In this document: positions 45,705-56,782 of the stretch, piece by piece | Numbering within the stretch: the first letter of the stretch is position 1 | How the letters are laid out: each line of letters opens with the position of its first letter | NCBI RefSeq assembly: GCF_026151205.1 | Contig: NC_087082.1 | Span: 20,484,494 to 20,548,493 of the forward strand | DNA from: Bolinopsis microptera | Lineage: Eukaryota > Ctenophora > Tentaculata > Lobata > Bolinopsidae | Length of the DNA stretch: 64,000 nucleotides | Direction: 5' to 3' | Position numbers and translations under genes: made by a program | The notes under the pieces: generated by a model | Database searches by the model: none | Seen by the model: the letters and a program-made list of their open reading frames with translations, nothing else | What the model was told of the DNA's origin: nothing

Positions 45705-47669
45705 AGGACCAGTTAACTGAAAAAAAAGTTATATTATCCTCATATTTTGACAGATTGTGACAAATAGCAAACTAAGCAACGAGTCAAAATTCCTAAATCT
45801 TTAACTGCTCTCTAACGCGTGTAAATAGCGTTTGTATTATTTTGGCGATGACGTCATAAAGTCCCTTGCGCGCGCAGAGGAGCTCGTGAGACTGTATTTT
45901 ACAGGTAGAAAATGGACATAATACAATGTTTTTCCCCGAATAACTCGAAAAGTAAGTAATTTAGGGTACATGTTGCTTCATAAGTTGTATATAAACATGG
46001 CCATTTTGCACAATTTGCACACATTCAAAAACCTTTAGGGCCTTCATAGCCCAATTTACCAGATCCCCATAGTTTTGCATGATTTCTGGAACCGAAAATC
46101 AGTTTTTCGCCAATAACTGAAAAAGTGAGCACTTAAAGGCATATTTTTGTTCGTTAGTCATATATAAATATGCTAATTGCGGTTCTTTTGCACCCTGTCT
46201 AAAGACTCTATCACGATCCTATCGAAAATAGGCTCAGCACCACGCCCAAAATGGTTTTTGGCGAATTTCTCGAAAAGTGAGGATTTTAGGCCATGTGTTG
46301 CTCAATAACTCCTATATAAACATGCATATGCGGCTTCGTTTAAGCCTATTTTGAAGTCTCTACGACCTTCAGAAGCAAGGGGTCGGTTACGTTATATTCA
46401 TACCTTCGGGAAGGTCTGTGCAAAGTTTCGTGAGCATTTGAACATTTGCAGGTTCATTTCCATAAATGTCCATAAATGACTGGACTACACAACTTTAGAG
46501 TTAACTTTAGAGAAACTAAAGAAGTCATTTATTTCAAATTAAGCTGTTAGTGTCCATGATCAACCTGTGGCGACAATGTTTTACGTGAAATGTAAAAATC
46601 AGGAGTAATATAAAAAGTGTATTTTTAGATTAAAGTGCTAGCTCATAGTTTTAGAATTGTATAGATTAACGTTGGTCGTTTAGCCATCTAACAATCGATC
46701 GTGCCGTAATATATGGCCAGAGAATAATAGGGTCTTGGAAATTCTATAGTTGTTCAGTGGGTCGATGACTGAACACGTTTGCACTTGGTATTTCAACTTA
46801 CCAGTAGTTTATTTATGTTATGTACCGATGATAATGCAATTAGGATAACAACTAGGTAAGCCGTAAGTCTAATTCAAAAGACACCGCACACCGTACACTC
46901 CAATCAGTATTACTATTTGGTAGACCGGGTATTTTGGCGGGAATTCTGTTCCCACGGCACTGTTCTGATAGAAGCTACTTCTACTAATGGTCCCAGAGGA
47001 ACGGCCGTAAAGTAGCCAGACTTCTTGTCTCCTGTACTGGCTGACACATGCGGATTAAAGTTAGAAATTTCGCTATGCTATAAATATAATTGCTCTCGGA
47101 ATTGAACAAACTACTTATCTAGATCCTTTCTAAATTCGTTAGAGTTTCATGGACTGGGGAAAAATAATCGGTACAGTCTCCCTGCTTGTATAATTAAGCA
47201 ATGAAAACAATCCAAAATTATCACATATGACATAAGTTGTAATAGCAGAAACTTTCTAACCGTACATTCACCCGCCACTGTTCAAGAACCTATATCACTG
47301 TTTAAAATCATAACGTGAGCACTGTACATCCAATCAGCTATTCCTTTAGTTAGGATAATAGCCAAAACTATAAGGATTTTGGAGAACTAGGGTAATAGTC
47401 ATAATTATAAAATTTGAGTGAGTTACTGAGTGAGTTACACTTGTTTTATTGACGATGGTAAACATTTTTAATGTATTACGCTATGCAAGCGCGCACTGAG
47501 GGTCGAGGGACTTAATGACGTCACGAGGCCACAGCTTATTATTGCAATAACACGCGTTACACGTACGCTAGAGAGTTGGTTCTTTCGGCGATACGATTCT
47601 TTACCAGTTTGTCACAGCTGATTTAAATCTTAGCCAAATTGGAGACTACAAATTTTTCAGTTAACTTCT
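45705..47669. mobile_element. Non-autonomous TTAA-target DNA element, 1.97 kb
   Basis: Flanked by TTAA (45701-45704 and 47670-47673). Copy A carries the empty site TTTTTAACACAATT near 19,485. The ends carry related inverted repeats centred on AGTTAACTGAAAAA, offset by about four bases. The element holds three imperfect internal copies of a ~145-bp unit (about 45,936, 46,108 and 46,260), each beginning near AATAACTCGAAAAGT or a variant and containing TATATAAACATG. No open frame of note was found. Confidence 0.75.
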
Positions 47670-48184
47670 TTAACACAATTATATTATAAGGCTTCGAAAG
47701 TCTGGGATCCATGAATCCCGGGGTTCCGCGGGGTAAAAATTAATTGATTCAGTTGCTTCCGGACAATTCTTGTTTAGCCCTGTAACATTGCCCTGTTACA
47801 GTTTTGGTAATCCAGCCGTATCCCTGGCTGGAGCCAAAACTTATAAAATTCGAAAATCCTCCCCTTACCAACTTTATGGTTTATTGACCCAGATTATACA
47901 ATGCTGGCAATAAACCTCAAACTAGTTAACACATCATCACCACCACTTTTCCATTCATAGGGTGATCCACATTATTGTTTATTTTGTTTGACGATGCTTG
48001 TTTATGTATTTAGCCCCTGCCATTTTACGTTGCATTTATCCGAGTCTTTTATTAGTACAAAAGGTCAATCATAAATTAACGATCATTTTATATCCGTAAT
48101 AAAGTAATAAGCTTCGAGATGGCCAGGCCTACTCTCATGCTGTCTATATGTGATGATTAATTCTGAAAAACTAGGGACAACTGG

Positions 48185-48256
48185 GGAATGATCCCAGAAC
48201 CTCGAGATTTCGCGTCTCTTGCTCTACCAATTGAGCTACTGACCCTGATTCTCAGA
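48185..48256 (-). repeat. tRNA-like cloverleaf in repeat unit 1
   Basis: Minus-strand copy of the 72-base cloverleaf described at 48897-48968. It lies in the middle of the 345-bp unit rather than at its head. Confidence 0.6.
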
Positions 48257-48529
48257 GCGAAATCACCACTCATATACAGCACAATTTCATGCTTTGTGTG
48301 GAATATCATTTATCAGTTATTTAGAATATATATTCGCATTTATCCACACTATATTTACATTACACGTACAACGTGATATCGTTATCAGTGCAGTGTGTAC
48401 AACACCAACTACACCGATCAATTGCCAATCTGCGAAACATTTAATTATTATTATCACTTCGAGATGGCCAGGCCTACTCTCATGCTGTCTATATGTGATG
48501 ATTAATTCTGAAAAACTAGGGACAACTGG

Positions 48530-48601
48530 GGAATGATCCCAGAACCTCGAGATTTCGCGTCTCTTGCTCTACCAATTGAGCTACTGACCCTGATTCTCAG
48601 A
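48530..48601 (-). repeat. tRNA-like cloverleaf in repeat unit 2
   Basis: Second direct copy on the minus strand, 345 bp from the first, apparently identical in sequence. Confidence 0.6.
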
Positions 48602-48896
48602 GCGAAATCACCACTCATATACAGCACAATTTCATGCTTTGTGTGGAATATCATTTATCAGTTATTTAGAATATATATTCGCATTTATCCACACTATATT
48701 TACATTACACGTACAACGTGATATCGTTATCAGTGCAGTGTGTACAACACCAACTACACCGATCAATTGCCAATCTGCGAAACATTTTGGATGTGTGGAT
48801 AAATGCGAATATATATTCTAAATAACTGATAAATGATATTCCACACAAAGCATGAAATTGTGCTGTATATGAGTGGTGATTTCGCTCTGAGAATCA

Positions 48897-48968
48897 GGGT
48901 CAGTAGCTCAATTGGTAGAGCAAGAGACGCGAAATCTCGAGGTTCTGGGATCATTCCCCAGTTGTCCC
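48897..48968 (+). repeat. tRNA-like cloverleaf, inverted copy
   Basis: 72 bases fold fully: acceptor GGGTCAG/TTGTCCC with one T-T mismatch, D stem GCTC/GAGC around AATTGGTA, a five-position anticodon stem with one mismatch, seven-base loop CGCGAAA, five-base variable region, and T stem CTGGG/CCCAG. By numbering the anticodon is CGA (serine UCG), but position 33 is G instead of U, the T loop is ATCATTC rather than TTCRANY, and there is no long serine-type variable arm. It is more likely a tRNA-derived repeat than a working tRNA. Confidence 0.6.
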
Positions 48969-49282
48969 TAGTTTTTCAGAATTAATCATCACATATAGAC
49001 AGCATGAGAGTAGGCCTGGCCATCTCGAAGTGATAATAATAATTAAATGTTTCGCAGATTGGCAATTGATCGGTGTAGTTGGTGTTGTACACACTGCACT
49101 GATAACGATATCACGTTGTACGTGTAATGTAAATATAGTGTGGATAAATGCGAATATATATTCTAAATAACTGATAAAGTAATAAGCAACGAACAAATCT
49201 TAAGCACCTCCTAAGCTATACGGACGGCCTTATCATATACATACATACATTAGCAGGAGACCTTACATGGTAAGGTCTCCTC

Positions 49283-51595
49283 CTAGTCGTTGGAGTGGCC
49301 TGCATCACACACATCGCGTTGGCGGCGTAACATATGTCTCCACTGTACTCGGTTGGTAGCCAAAGGTTCTGTTGTGTTGTTGTCGATGTTTTCAACACCT
49401 GTAAACTTAGCAGCATCTTCGAGTACGCAGGACTTCCAGTTCTTACGGGGTCTGCCCCTTAACCTCTTTCCATAATTTGGCTTCCAGTTCAACAGAAACC
49501 TCGGTAGTCTAGAGTCTGGCATTCTAACTACATGTCCATACCAACGTAGCCTGGCAGCACTGATGAAAGTCTCAACAGACTTGATGCCAGCCCTCCTAAG
49601 AACTTCTTCGTTGGTCACATGAAAGAACCATTTAATCCTAAGGATCCTTCTCAAGGAGGTTTGATGGAAAACCTCGAAGCGTTTCATCTGCTTTTTGGTG
49701 GTGTTCCAGACTTCAGCTCCATACAACAAGATGGTGAGGACAGCAGCCCTATATATCCTGATCTTGGTTGGAGTCTTTATAGTTCTGCTATTCCAAATGT
49801 TCCAGAGCTGATGAAAGGCGCCATTAACCTTCTGGATACGGACATCCAGGTCTCTGTTGATTGTCCCATCCACACTGATAGTTGCACCAAGGTAGACAAA
49901 GTTGCTAACCTGCTCGACGGGTTCACCCTCAACCGACAGCTCAATACAATCATCCTTGATGAAAGGTCGCTGGGAGGCGCACTTGCTTACAGCCATGCAT
50001 TGGGTCTTCTTTGCATTTATTCTGAGCCCAGCGTAGGAGCTGTAATGAACTAATTGATCAGTTGACTCCTGTAGGCCTTCCCCTGAGTTGTCCATAATAG
50101 CCATGTCATCAGCATAATCGGTGTCCAGAATGACCTTTTCCTCGACCGTCTTCATCTCTTTCTGCAGCACTGCGCCTTGACTGATGATCTTGTTGGTCTC
50201 AGCCAGAAATGCAGAAAAGTTTAGGCAGAAATTAAAGACAGGAGGTGCTTGAATGTCACCCTGACCTGTGCCTGAGTTAACATCAAACCAGTCTGTCAGC
50301 TCTCCATTAACCCTCACGGCACTCATGGTACTCCCAAAAAATGACTGAAATATTCTGACATATTTTTCAGGCAGCCCATAGTGTCTCATACTGCACCAAA
50401 TAAAGTCCCTTCTGATAGAATCGAACGCTGCCTTGAAATCAAAATTAATGTAAAGAGGAATGTTAAACTCAAGACAGTTATGAATAATAGTTCGGAGAGA
50501 ATAAATCTGATCAATACATGAGCGGTTCTGTCTAAATCCGCACTGATTCTCCCTGAGAAGACACTCCATACCAGCATGTAACCGCTTAAGAAGAATCATC
50601 TGAAAAAGCTTGGATGCTGTAGACCTTAAGGTGATCCCTCTGTTGTTCCCGCAGACTGAAGTGTCTCCTTTCTCCCCAATAACAATGATCACACCCTTTA
50701 ACCAATCTTCAGGAACAGTCTCTTCTTCCCACACTTTCTTGAATAGACACTCTAGTTGATCAACTAGAGCACTCGCACCATACTTCAGTTGCTCGTTAGT
50801 TATCCCGTCCACTCCTGGGCTTTTGTTGTTCTTAAGCTTTGTCAGGGAATAACTAATCTCGTCTCTGGTGGGTGGTCCATCCGAACAAGAGAGAGAGTTA
50901 AAGTAGGGTTGGGGTGGTACTGTATCAAGGTCGGCAAGGTCGACACTTGATAATGGAGGGTTCAGAAGTTCAGTAAAGTGCTCCTTCCACCTATCCCTCT
51001 GCTGTTGGGGATCCGTGATCTTCCTACCGTCCTTGTCCCGGACACAAGATGCTTGAGGCTTCTTGTTCTTACCAGAGATCTTCTTGATCTTTGCCCATAC
51101 CTCACGCTGCTGACCTTTGCTCGCTGCTTCCTCAAGATCAGTAGCTACTCTAACTGCCCAGTTATTGTCGTCTAGCTTGCTGCTTTTCTTGACTAACTTA
51201 TTAAGTTTAGAATACTCTGACCTGTTAGCGTCCGAGTTTGGGTCTTTGCGCTTAAACTGTGCCCGCTGAATCAATAAATCCTTGGTCTTCCGTGACAGGT
51301 GTTGCTCCTTTGCCTTCCGGGGTCTTTTGCCTAGTACCTCCAGTGAGACATCAGTGACGGTCTGACTTAGATTACGCCACATATCCTCGAGGTCGACCTC
51401 ACTATCCAGATTTGCAAATCGGTTTTGAAGAGCCACATTGTACTCTGTAACCGTAGTACTATCCCTCAGGCGCTCAATGGCAGGCACTTTGGGCCTGTTG
51501 GCGTTGATCTTTATCACTGACTGAAGTTTGATTTTCAGCAGTCCTAGAACCAGATAATGAGATAATGATCGGAGCCGATGTCTGCCCCGCGACAT
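49283..51595 (-). CDS. LINE reverse transcriptase
   Basis: About 770 residues, overlapping the end of the endonuclease frame by 52 bases. Motifs: KLKNNKSPGVDGITNEQLK, NNRGITLRSTASKLFQ, CGFRQNRSCIDQIYSLR, INFDFKAAFDSIRRDF, SGTGQGDIQAPPVFNF, and the catalytic DTDYADDMAI. The C-terminus has RLRWYGHVVRMPD and a basic GRPRKNW segment, common in this broad LINE group. The RT frame itself is open. A one-base shift at the junction likely uncoupled it from the endonuclease. Confidence 0.9.
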   Translation of the reverse strand: MSRGRHRLRSLSHYLVLGLLKIKLQSVIKINANRPKVPAIERLRDSTTVTEYNVALQNRFANLDSEVDLEDMWRNLSQTVTDVSLEVLGKRPRKAKEQHLSRKTKDLLIQRAQFKRKDPNSDANRSEYSKLNKLVKKSSKLDDNNWAVRVATDLEEAASKGQQREVWAKIKKISGKNKKPQASCVRDKDGRKITDPQQQRDRWKEHFTELLNPPLSSVDLADLDTVPPQPYFNSLSCSDGPPTRDEISYSLTKLKNNKSPGVDGITNEQLKYGASALVDQLECLFKKVWEEETVPEDWLKGVIIVIGEKGDTSVCGNNRGITLRSTASKLFQMILLKRLHAGMECLLRENQCGFRQNRSCIDQIYSLRTIIHNCLEFNIPLYINFDFKAAFDSIRRDFIWCSMRHYGLPEKYVRIFQSFFGSTMSAVRVNGELTDWFDVNSGTGQGDIQAPPVFNFCLNFSAFLAETNKIISQGAVLQKEMKTVEEKVILDTDYADDMAIMDNSGEGLQESTDQLVHYSSYAGLRINAKKTQCMAVSKCASQRPFIKDDCIELSVEGEPVEQVSNFVYLGATISVDGTINRDLDVRIQKVNGAFHQLWNIWNSRTIKTPTKIRIYRAAVLTILLYGAEVWNTTKKQMKRFEVFHQTSLRRILRIKWFFHVTNEEVLRRAGIKSVETFISAARLRWYGHVVRMPDSRLPRFLLNWKPNYGKRLRGRPRKNWKSCVLEDAAKFTGVENIDNNTTEPLATNRVQWRHMLRRQRDVCDAGHSND

Positions 51596-52545
51596 ACCCT
51601 AACATCAAAAAGTGACTGACGAAACCGCTTTCTTATGCAGATATGATCTATCTGATTGACGGTGAGCCCGTTGGGGGACCGCCATGTTCCCTTGTGAATG
51701 TTCTTGTGCTCGAAGAGAGTTCCCCCGATGACAAGCTGGTTCGTCGCACAGAAATCCACAAGTCTTGTCCCGTTGTCATTTGATGAGCTATGGAGTGATT
51801 CCCCACCGATGACCGCTTCACTTCCATATCTGCCTGATGTTACTTTTGCATTAAAATCGCCGAGCAGTAACTTGATATCGTGACGAGGTAGCCCATCAAA
51901 TGTATCTGTGAGTGTCCTATAGAACTTATCTTTCTCACTCTCCTCTGCACCCTCAGTTGGAGCATAGGCCACAACAACAGAGATGTTGATTTGCTTACTA
52001 TGCAGCCTAGCAGTTAAAACCCGCTCCGATGTGGGAGTGAACGATATCAGGGAGTTTCTGATTCGTTTTGAAAGACTGAGACCGACTCCCTGTCTCTTGA
52101 TCCCGTCGACTCTACCGGAATGGATGAGTAGACTGCCATTGTCCAGTAGAGTGGTGCCAGATCCAGGCATGTGAGTCTCGGTGATCCCCAAAAGATCCAA
52201 TCTGTACTGATCAATGTTTTGACTAAGTTAGTAGAGCTGTGTAGATGAGCTGACAAGAGATAGAACGTTCCATGTTCCAAAACGTAAAAACTGTTTGCAA
52301 TAATTTACTGGATTGGATTTGTTGGAAGCAGGGTCAACATGGATGATCTGTTGACTAATAAATCTGGTCGGATGACGAGTACCCCCTCTTCTCATCAGGC
52401 GACTGGGGTCCCGTAGGCTTTGCCCAGCCTCCGTCATGCTGGAACCATCCGTCCTTGAATTGGAAGTAGCACTCCGTCCATTTGATGTGTGTGTTGTTTC
52501 AGTAGCGTTGTTATTTGAGGTGGAAGGGATGCTGGCCCTTCGCAC
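51544..52545 (-). pseudogene. LINE N-terminus and APE endonuclease, frameshifted
   Basis: Reading leftward, the frame 52545-52228 reaches RFGTWNVLSL, the first APE-endonuclease motif. A frame change near 52,220 leads to 52200-51544 with GITETHMPGSG, VVVAYAPTEGAEE, LLLGDFNAKV and the terminal GSDHYLI. These are the Mg-binding and catalytic blocks of APE-like LINE nucleases. At least two frame breaks (near 52,220 and at 51,544-51,595) separate it from the upstream part and from the RT frame. It would nick target DNA to prime reverse transcription. Confidence 0.85.
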
Positions 52546-52809
52546 CCGATGAACCGCATGCAGTCCTAACGAGACAGATGTCCCGGTTATATTTTTCGAC
52601 CTGTACTGGTCTATAGCTGCAGTGTTCTGTTACCGTTCACCTGTTTTAACTGGAATCACCCAGAACAGGCTACTAAGCTTAACAGTGGCACCTCGAGAAG
52701 GGTTTGGCTCTTCACCACGCACTACGGATCTTGGGCTCGGAGAGGTTGTGTAAGACACTTCACGAGCCCCTGGAGTTTGAAAAACCCCTTAAAAACCCCT
52801 TATCATATA

Positions 52810-53506
52810 CGCATTAAGTCTATAGTCCTGGCAGGACATTGAATCCCGTGACCCAGCTAGCTGCACGAGCTTTAAGATAGGCCACATAAATCATAAGCTA
52901 ACCGGGCAAAAAATTAGTTTATTGGCAGTCATCCTGGCATGAGGACCAGTAGCCATAATATAAATTGTATCCGCCACAAGCTCGTGCCTTGTATCGGTCA
53001 TCCTCTTATTCATCATGATCCAATCCTGATCTCCTCCTCTTCACCAACTCAACTCTACATCAGGTTATGTACCCTTTATTTATTTTATATCCACGCCTAA
53101 TCAGCTCTAACTCTAAGAGAATGCTTTTAAGCAAACTAAATACCTTGGTCAATGATAATCACGTCACCTAGCATTTTAGCTAACTTATAACCCAAGCTCT
53201 TAAAAGGCAGCCCTTACAACTGGGTATCGGGTGTAGAAATATCCCTTTACATTTTAGCTTTGAACTCAAAAAAACATTTATTTCCCATTTCATCTATCAC
53301 CGCGAAGATTGACAAAACCTCACCACTCCACTACCTCTCACTGGTTCGAGCAACCGCAGGAGAACTTTTATCAGATTGACAGAAAATCCGACACCATCTC
53401 CCCTCCTAACAGTATCGAGTCTGTCCACTCCCTGGAGGATCTATACAGCTTCTTCGAGACCTCAGTCCTCAGCAAGCCAGCGGAGGAGGAGGTGGCAGGG
53501 TTGGTG
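52810..53506. repeat. Copy B of the small-gene 5' unit
   Basis: Homologue of 19,975-20,643 and of 62,285-62,970. It resumes directly after the LINE's target duplication. Confidence 0.85.
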
Positions 53507-53712
53507 GTGGGAAACAGAGGCACATATTAGGTGCGATGGGTGCGGGATCGCACAATTTACCGTTTTCCGCACATTTCCGCATAATTTATTGTTTTCCGCA
53601 CACTTCCGCACATTTTGTTATTTTCTGCATATTTCCGCATAATCTAGCATTTTCCGCGTAATTTCGCATAATTTTGAAACTTTCGAGTGTAAAAACCAAA
53701 ATATGTTAAAAG

Positions 53713-54056
53713 TCGGGCCCTTTTAGGACCGTGACTCAGGCCCTTTTAGGACCGTGACTCAGGCGCTTTCAGGACCGTGACCCAGGCCCTTTTGGAACTC
53801 ATACCTAGGCCACGTGACCCAGTTACCACGTGACCCAGGCCCTTTCGGGACCCTGACCCAGGCCCTTTCGGGACCGTGACCCAGGCCCTTTCGGGACCCT
53901 GACCCAGGCCCTTTCGGGACCGCGACCCAGGCCCTTTTGGAACTCATGCCTAGGCCACGTGACCCGGTTACCACGTGACCCAGGCCCTTTCGGGACCATG
54001 ACCCAGGCCCTTTCGGGACCGTTACCCAGGCCCTTTCGGGACCGTGACCCAGGCCG
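53713..54056. repeat. ~23-bp minisatellite inside the hAT element
   Basis: A tandem repeat built on GACCCAGGCCCTTTCGGGAC, with a longer variant (TTTTGGAACTCAT ... CCACGTGACCC) that recurs about every 140 bp, giving a higher-order pattern. The open frame it creates on the minus strand is not a gene. Confidence 0.88.
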
Positions 54057-54360
54057 TTATGGAACCCTCGTCGTTACCGTACTTGGATCATACCTGCATC
54101 CCTTTTTATCGGGTAGTGAGCTCTATTCGTTGTAGCGTTGGCTTTATAGTGGGCTTAATGGATCTGGGATCTAATGGTTTACAAGTACTGACGATCAATG
54201 CCAACAAGCGTGTCACATATTTGCGATCACGCATGGAATCTGATCGACTCTATCAAGAGGCGTCTTCAAATAACTGTCTCCTGATCTCTACCAGATCAAG
54301 TCACTGTTCTCAGATAACTGAATCTCAATATAGGTTCAATCATGGTCTTAGTAAAGAACT

Positions 54361-55644
54361 CTTAGTTGTAGTGAACGTACGGAACGTTCACTAAAAATAG
54401 TTTGTGAACGCGTTCGCTAAAAGATTTTAACGTTCGGAACATAAGGAACGTTAATTGCTATTATGAAATTAAAATGCCGGACATAGCCCAATTATCCGGC
54501 AAAGTACCAGCGTTTCCATTGCCATTCTCATGTCAATTTGCTAAAACCAGGGGAAACTCGGTTTGCCACCCAGTTTATTATGTTAGAGAGACTGAAGGGT
54601 TCCAAGGATACTTTGATTAAGACTTATATTGATCCAACCCTTACTGAGTCTGTTAGCAATAAAAGTAATGGATACAAGAATTTGTTTGAGTGCGCTAAAG
54701 ATTTAGTGTTTGACCCCCATTTCTGGATAGAAGTCGACTATTTATGCTCAATTCTCGAGCCGATAATAGTCTTGCTTAGATTTTCAGACAATAGTCTTAA
54801 GATTCCTGTTGGTTTCATCGGTGTAATTTATTGCAAATATTATCTGTTCACCTTAAAGTTAAAGTTAGCAAATTTTGCTTTCCGCAATAGAAACCATAAA
54901 AGTGATATGGTTAGTCTTGCCAACAAAAGGTGGCTCGAGCTCCATTCCCCCTACATTCAATAAGGTTTTGTGTTCACCCGGCTTATCAGGGATATGATCA
55001 GCACACAAATCAGGATGTCTGGAAGGAGTTTCTAGATGTCATGGACGGGTCATGGACACGTGGTGTGACGGCGCAACAAAGAAGAAGATACTTTCGCGTC
55101 GCAGTACACGTTCTACCGAGAGAAAAGAGGCTTATTCTCTACTGACGCTGCCTCAAGTTTTAGCCAAGATTCTGACGATCCAGTCTCTTGGTGGAGCAAC
55201 TTCGGTTGCGAGGTACCCGAACTACAGAGTTTTGCAATGAAAGCGCTGTCGCAATCGACATCAGCCTCACCCTGTGAGACGAATTGGAGCTTGTACGACT
55301 GGGTGATAAACAAAAAAGAAACCGCCTCACAGTTGACAAGCAGCAAGACCTTATTATTTATTGTTAACGCAAGTCTGCGTCTTATGAACAATTCACGAAT
55401 TAAGGAGCAATAATTTCATTACTTATACTATTTGCTATACTAGTGACTTATTTTTATTGATTATTGTTTATTTACTGTCTAATTCCGACAACATGGTTTT
55501 ATCTCATTGTATCCATCTAAAGTTAAAAACTATCGGAAAAATTATCAAAATATTGACCAACGTTCACTAACGTTCACAAACGTTCACTACAAAATGATTG
55601 GAACGAACGTTCAGTACGACAAAGTTCAGCGTTCACTACAACTT
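54361..55644 (+). mobile_element. Nested hAT-like element with transposase remnant
   Basis: Starts near CTTAGTTGTAGTGAACG and ends with the near-complement CGTTCACTACAACTT. AAGAACT at 54354-54360 and 55645-55651 is the likely target duplication (7-8 bp). Internal ACGTTCACTA motifs lie near both ends. It inserted into the outer element at 53,515-55,900. The boundaries are inferred from imperfect inverted ends. Confidence 0.65.
54538..55412 (+). pseudogene. hAT transposase, frameshifted C-terminal part
   Basis: Three frames in succession carry parts of a hAT transposase: GETRFATQFIMLERLKGS and a ILEPIIVLLRFSD segment (54,538-54,963), then HPAYQGYD (about 54,975 on), then the C-terminal dimerisation region with DPVSWWSNFGCEVPELQ and KKRNRLTVDKQQDLI (about 55,170-55,400). 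Stops and shifts between them and the lack of an N-terminal zinc finger make it a relic. Confidence 0.75.
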
Positions 55645-56782
55645 AAGAACTACACCCTCAGTAACACATAAACAGACCTATTTTTGATAAGAGCGGCGGT
55701 TATACGTTTAGAATTTCCAAAGTCCTTCAGAAAATGCAAAAGAAAACCGCACAATTCCCCAACAAATTTCGAAAAAATCGTCGCACATTTGCCGCATAAT
55801 TGGTAAAAATTTACCGCACATTACCGCACATTTTACCTTTATAGTCGGGTGCGGTACCGCATAATTTCGATATTTTTACCGCACCTAATATGTGCCTCTG
55901 GTGGGAAACCTGAACCAATCTCTGAGAGAGGATGTGAAGAAGGAGCTGGACTGCGAGATTAAACAAGAACTTCTGGACGAGTCTGAGGAGATTATGATTG
56001 AGAAGATTGTAAGTTTTTGCCCTGAGAGTTCTTCCTAAATATATTTTGTTTGATGTTCATATTCTTTCTAATTGCTATTGATCGAATAAAGATAATTGAA
56101 ATAACAAATATTTTCAGAAGCAAGATCTCCTGAAGTCTCTATTTTACTGCGGCTGATCTCGAATTTACCTTTTGTTGGATCTTTCTTAAAGATGGACATT
56201 GAACATCGTCGTGGATTGTGAATTGATAATTTTGTACCGGGGGACAAATGAGACATTTTAATTGTGAAGGATGATAACAGCTCAAAGGAAAAGTTTTTAA
56301 AAGTAAATTTATATGCAAAGTGCTAAAAAACCTCCGGGAAATGTCAAAAACAATTGTTTGATCGTATTAATCAGAGGTTGCTTTATTAGTTGGTGTTTTG
56401 GTGACTATTCAGATTATAGTTATAAATTCCTGTATGAGGCCGGTATATTCCCTCATTTCTTCAACAGTTATAAAATTTGACCGTTTTGTTCAGGTTCAAT
56501 TTATTTCTTATCGTTCATGTCCCATAATGCGAACTAGTTTTATGAATTGGGTCGTATCAGACTCCCTTGGTAGTGAAATAGAATAAAGTTGATGAAACAT
56601 GCGATATTTTAAATGTTTTGTTTGCGATTTATGTTAATTAAGATCATGCTAAGCGTTTCTTTATTTTAGATTAAAATTAGATTAGTTTTGTGTGATGTTG
56701 ACTCTTTATAAAGACTATATTATTTGACATTTAGAAGGACATATTATCAAAAACAAAGAAGAGTGCTATTGATCTTGGTATA

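Larger units (their letters stand above)
48113..49175. repeat. tRNA-like repeat array: two direct units and inverted arms
   Basis: Unit 1 is 48113-48457 (345 bp). Unit 2 (48458 to about 48,787) is the same sequence, shortened. From about 48,791 the sequence turns into the reverse complement: a partial unit to 49,030 and then another to 49,175, making a palindrome of several hundred bases. The block is flanked by ATAAAGTAATAAGC on both sides; copy A has that site once (19,925). It therefore inserted as one block with a ~14-bp target duplication, or formed by local rearrangement after a single insertion. Confidence 0.85.
49241..52797 (-). mobile_element. Near full-length LINE with APE-type endonuclease
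   Basis: Minus-strand non-LTR element of 3,557 bp, bounded by a 13-bp target duplication CCTTATCATATAC (49228-49240 and 52798-52810). Copy A has the empty site near 19,968. Its 3' end, at the left, is a short ATGT tandem. It carries endonuclease and reverse transcriptase in order, with frameshifts between them, so this copy is inactive. Confidence 0.9.
53515..55900. mobile_element. hAT-type DNA transposon (outer element)
   Basis: The ends are perfect 21-bp inverted repeats beginning CAGAGGCACATATTAGG. An 8-bp target duplication GTGGGAAA (53507-53514, 55901-55908) falls in the small-gene exon; copy A shows the empty site at about 20,646. Both subterminal regions carry many TTCCGCACATTT-like motifs, likely transposase-binding repeats. 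A second element is nested at 54,361-55,644. Confidence 0.93.
53258..56156 (+). pseudogene. Small acidic protein exon, copy B, split by a hAT element
   Basis: The exon homologous to 20391-20752 occupies 53,258-53,514 and resumes at 55,909-56,012, with the donor GTAAGT. A 2,386-bp hAT nest sits inside it, so the reading frame is destroyed. The short terminal exon (KQDLLKSLFYCG then TGA) is at 56118-56156. The frame before the break reads SHWFEQPQENFYQIDRKSD. The Penelope-like element occupies the next intron, and a phase-compatible 3' exon follows at 60,866. Confidence 0.7.

Noticed and set aside
48897-48968. Functional serine tRNA (CGA)
   Set aside because: U33 and T-loop consensus bases are missing and there is no serine-type variable arm; it sits in a repeat unit.
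49619-50053. 144-residue plus-strand frame
   Set aside because: Antisense shadow of the LINE at 49,241-52,797.
53759-53974. Minus-strand Gly/Pro-rich frame
   Set aside because: Translation of the 23-bp minisatellite.
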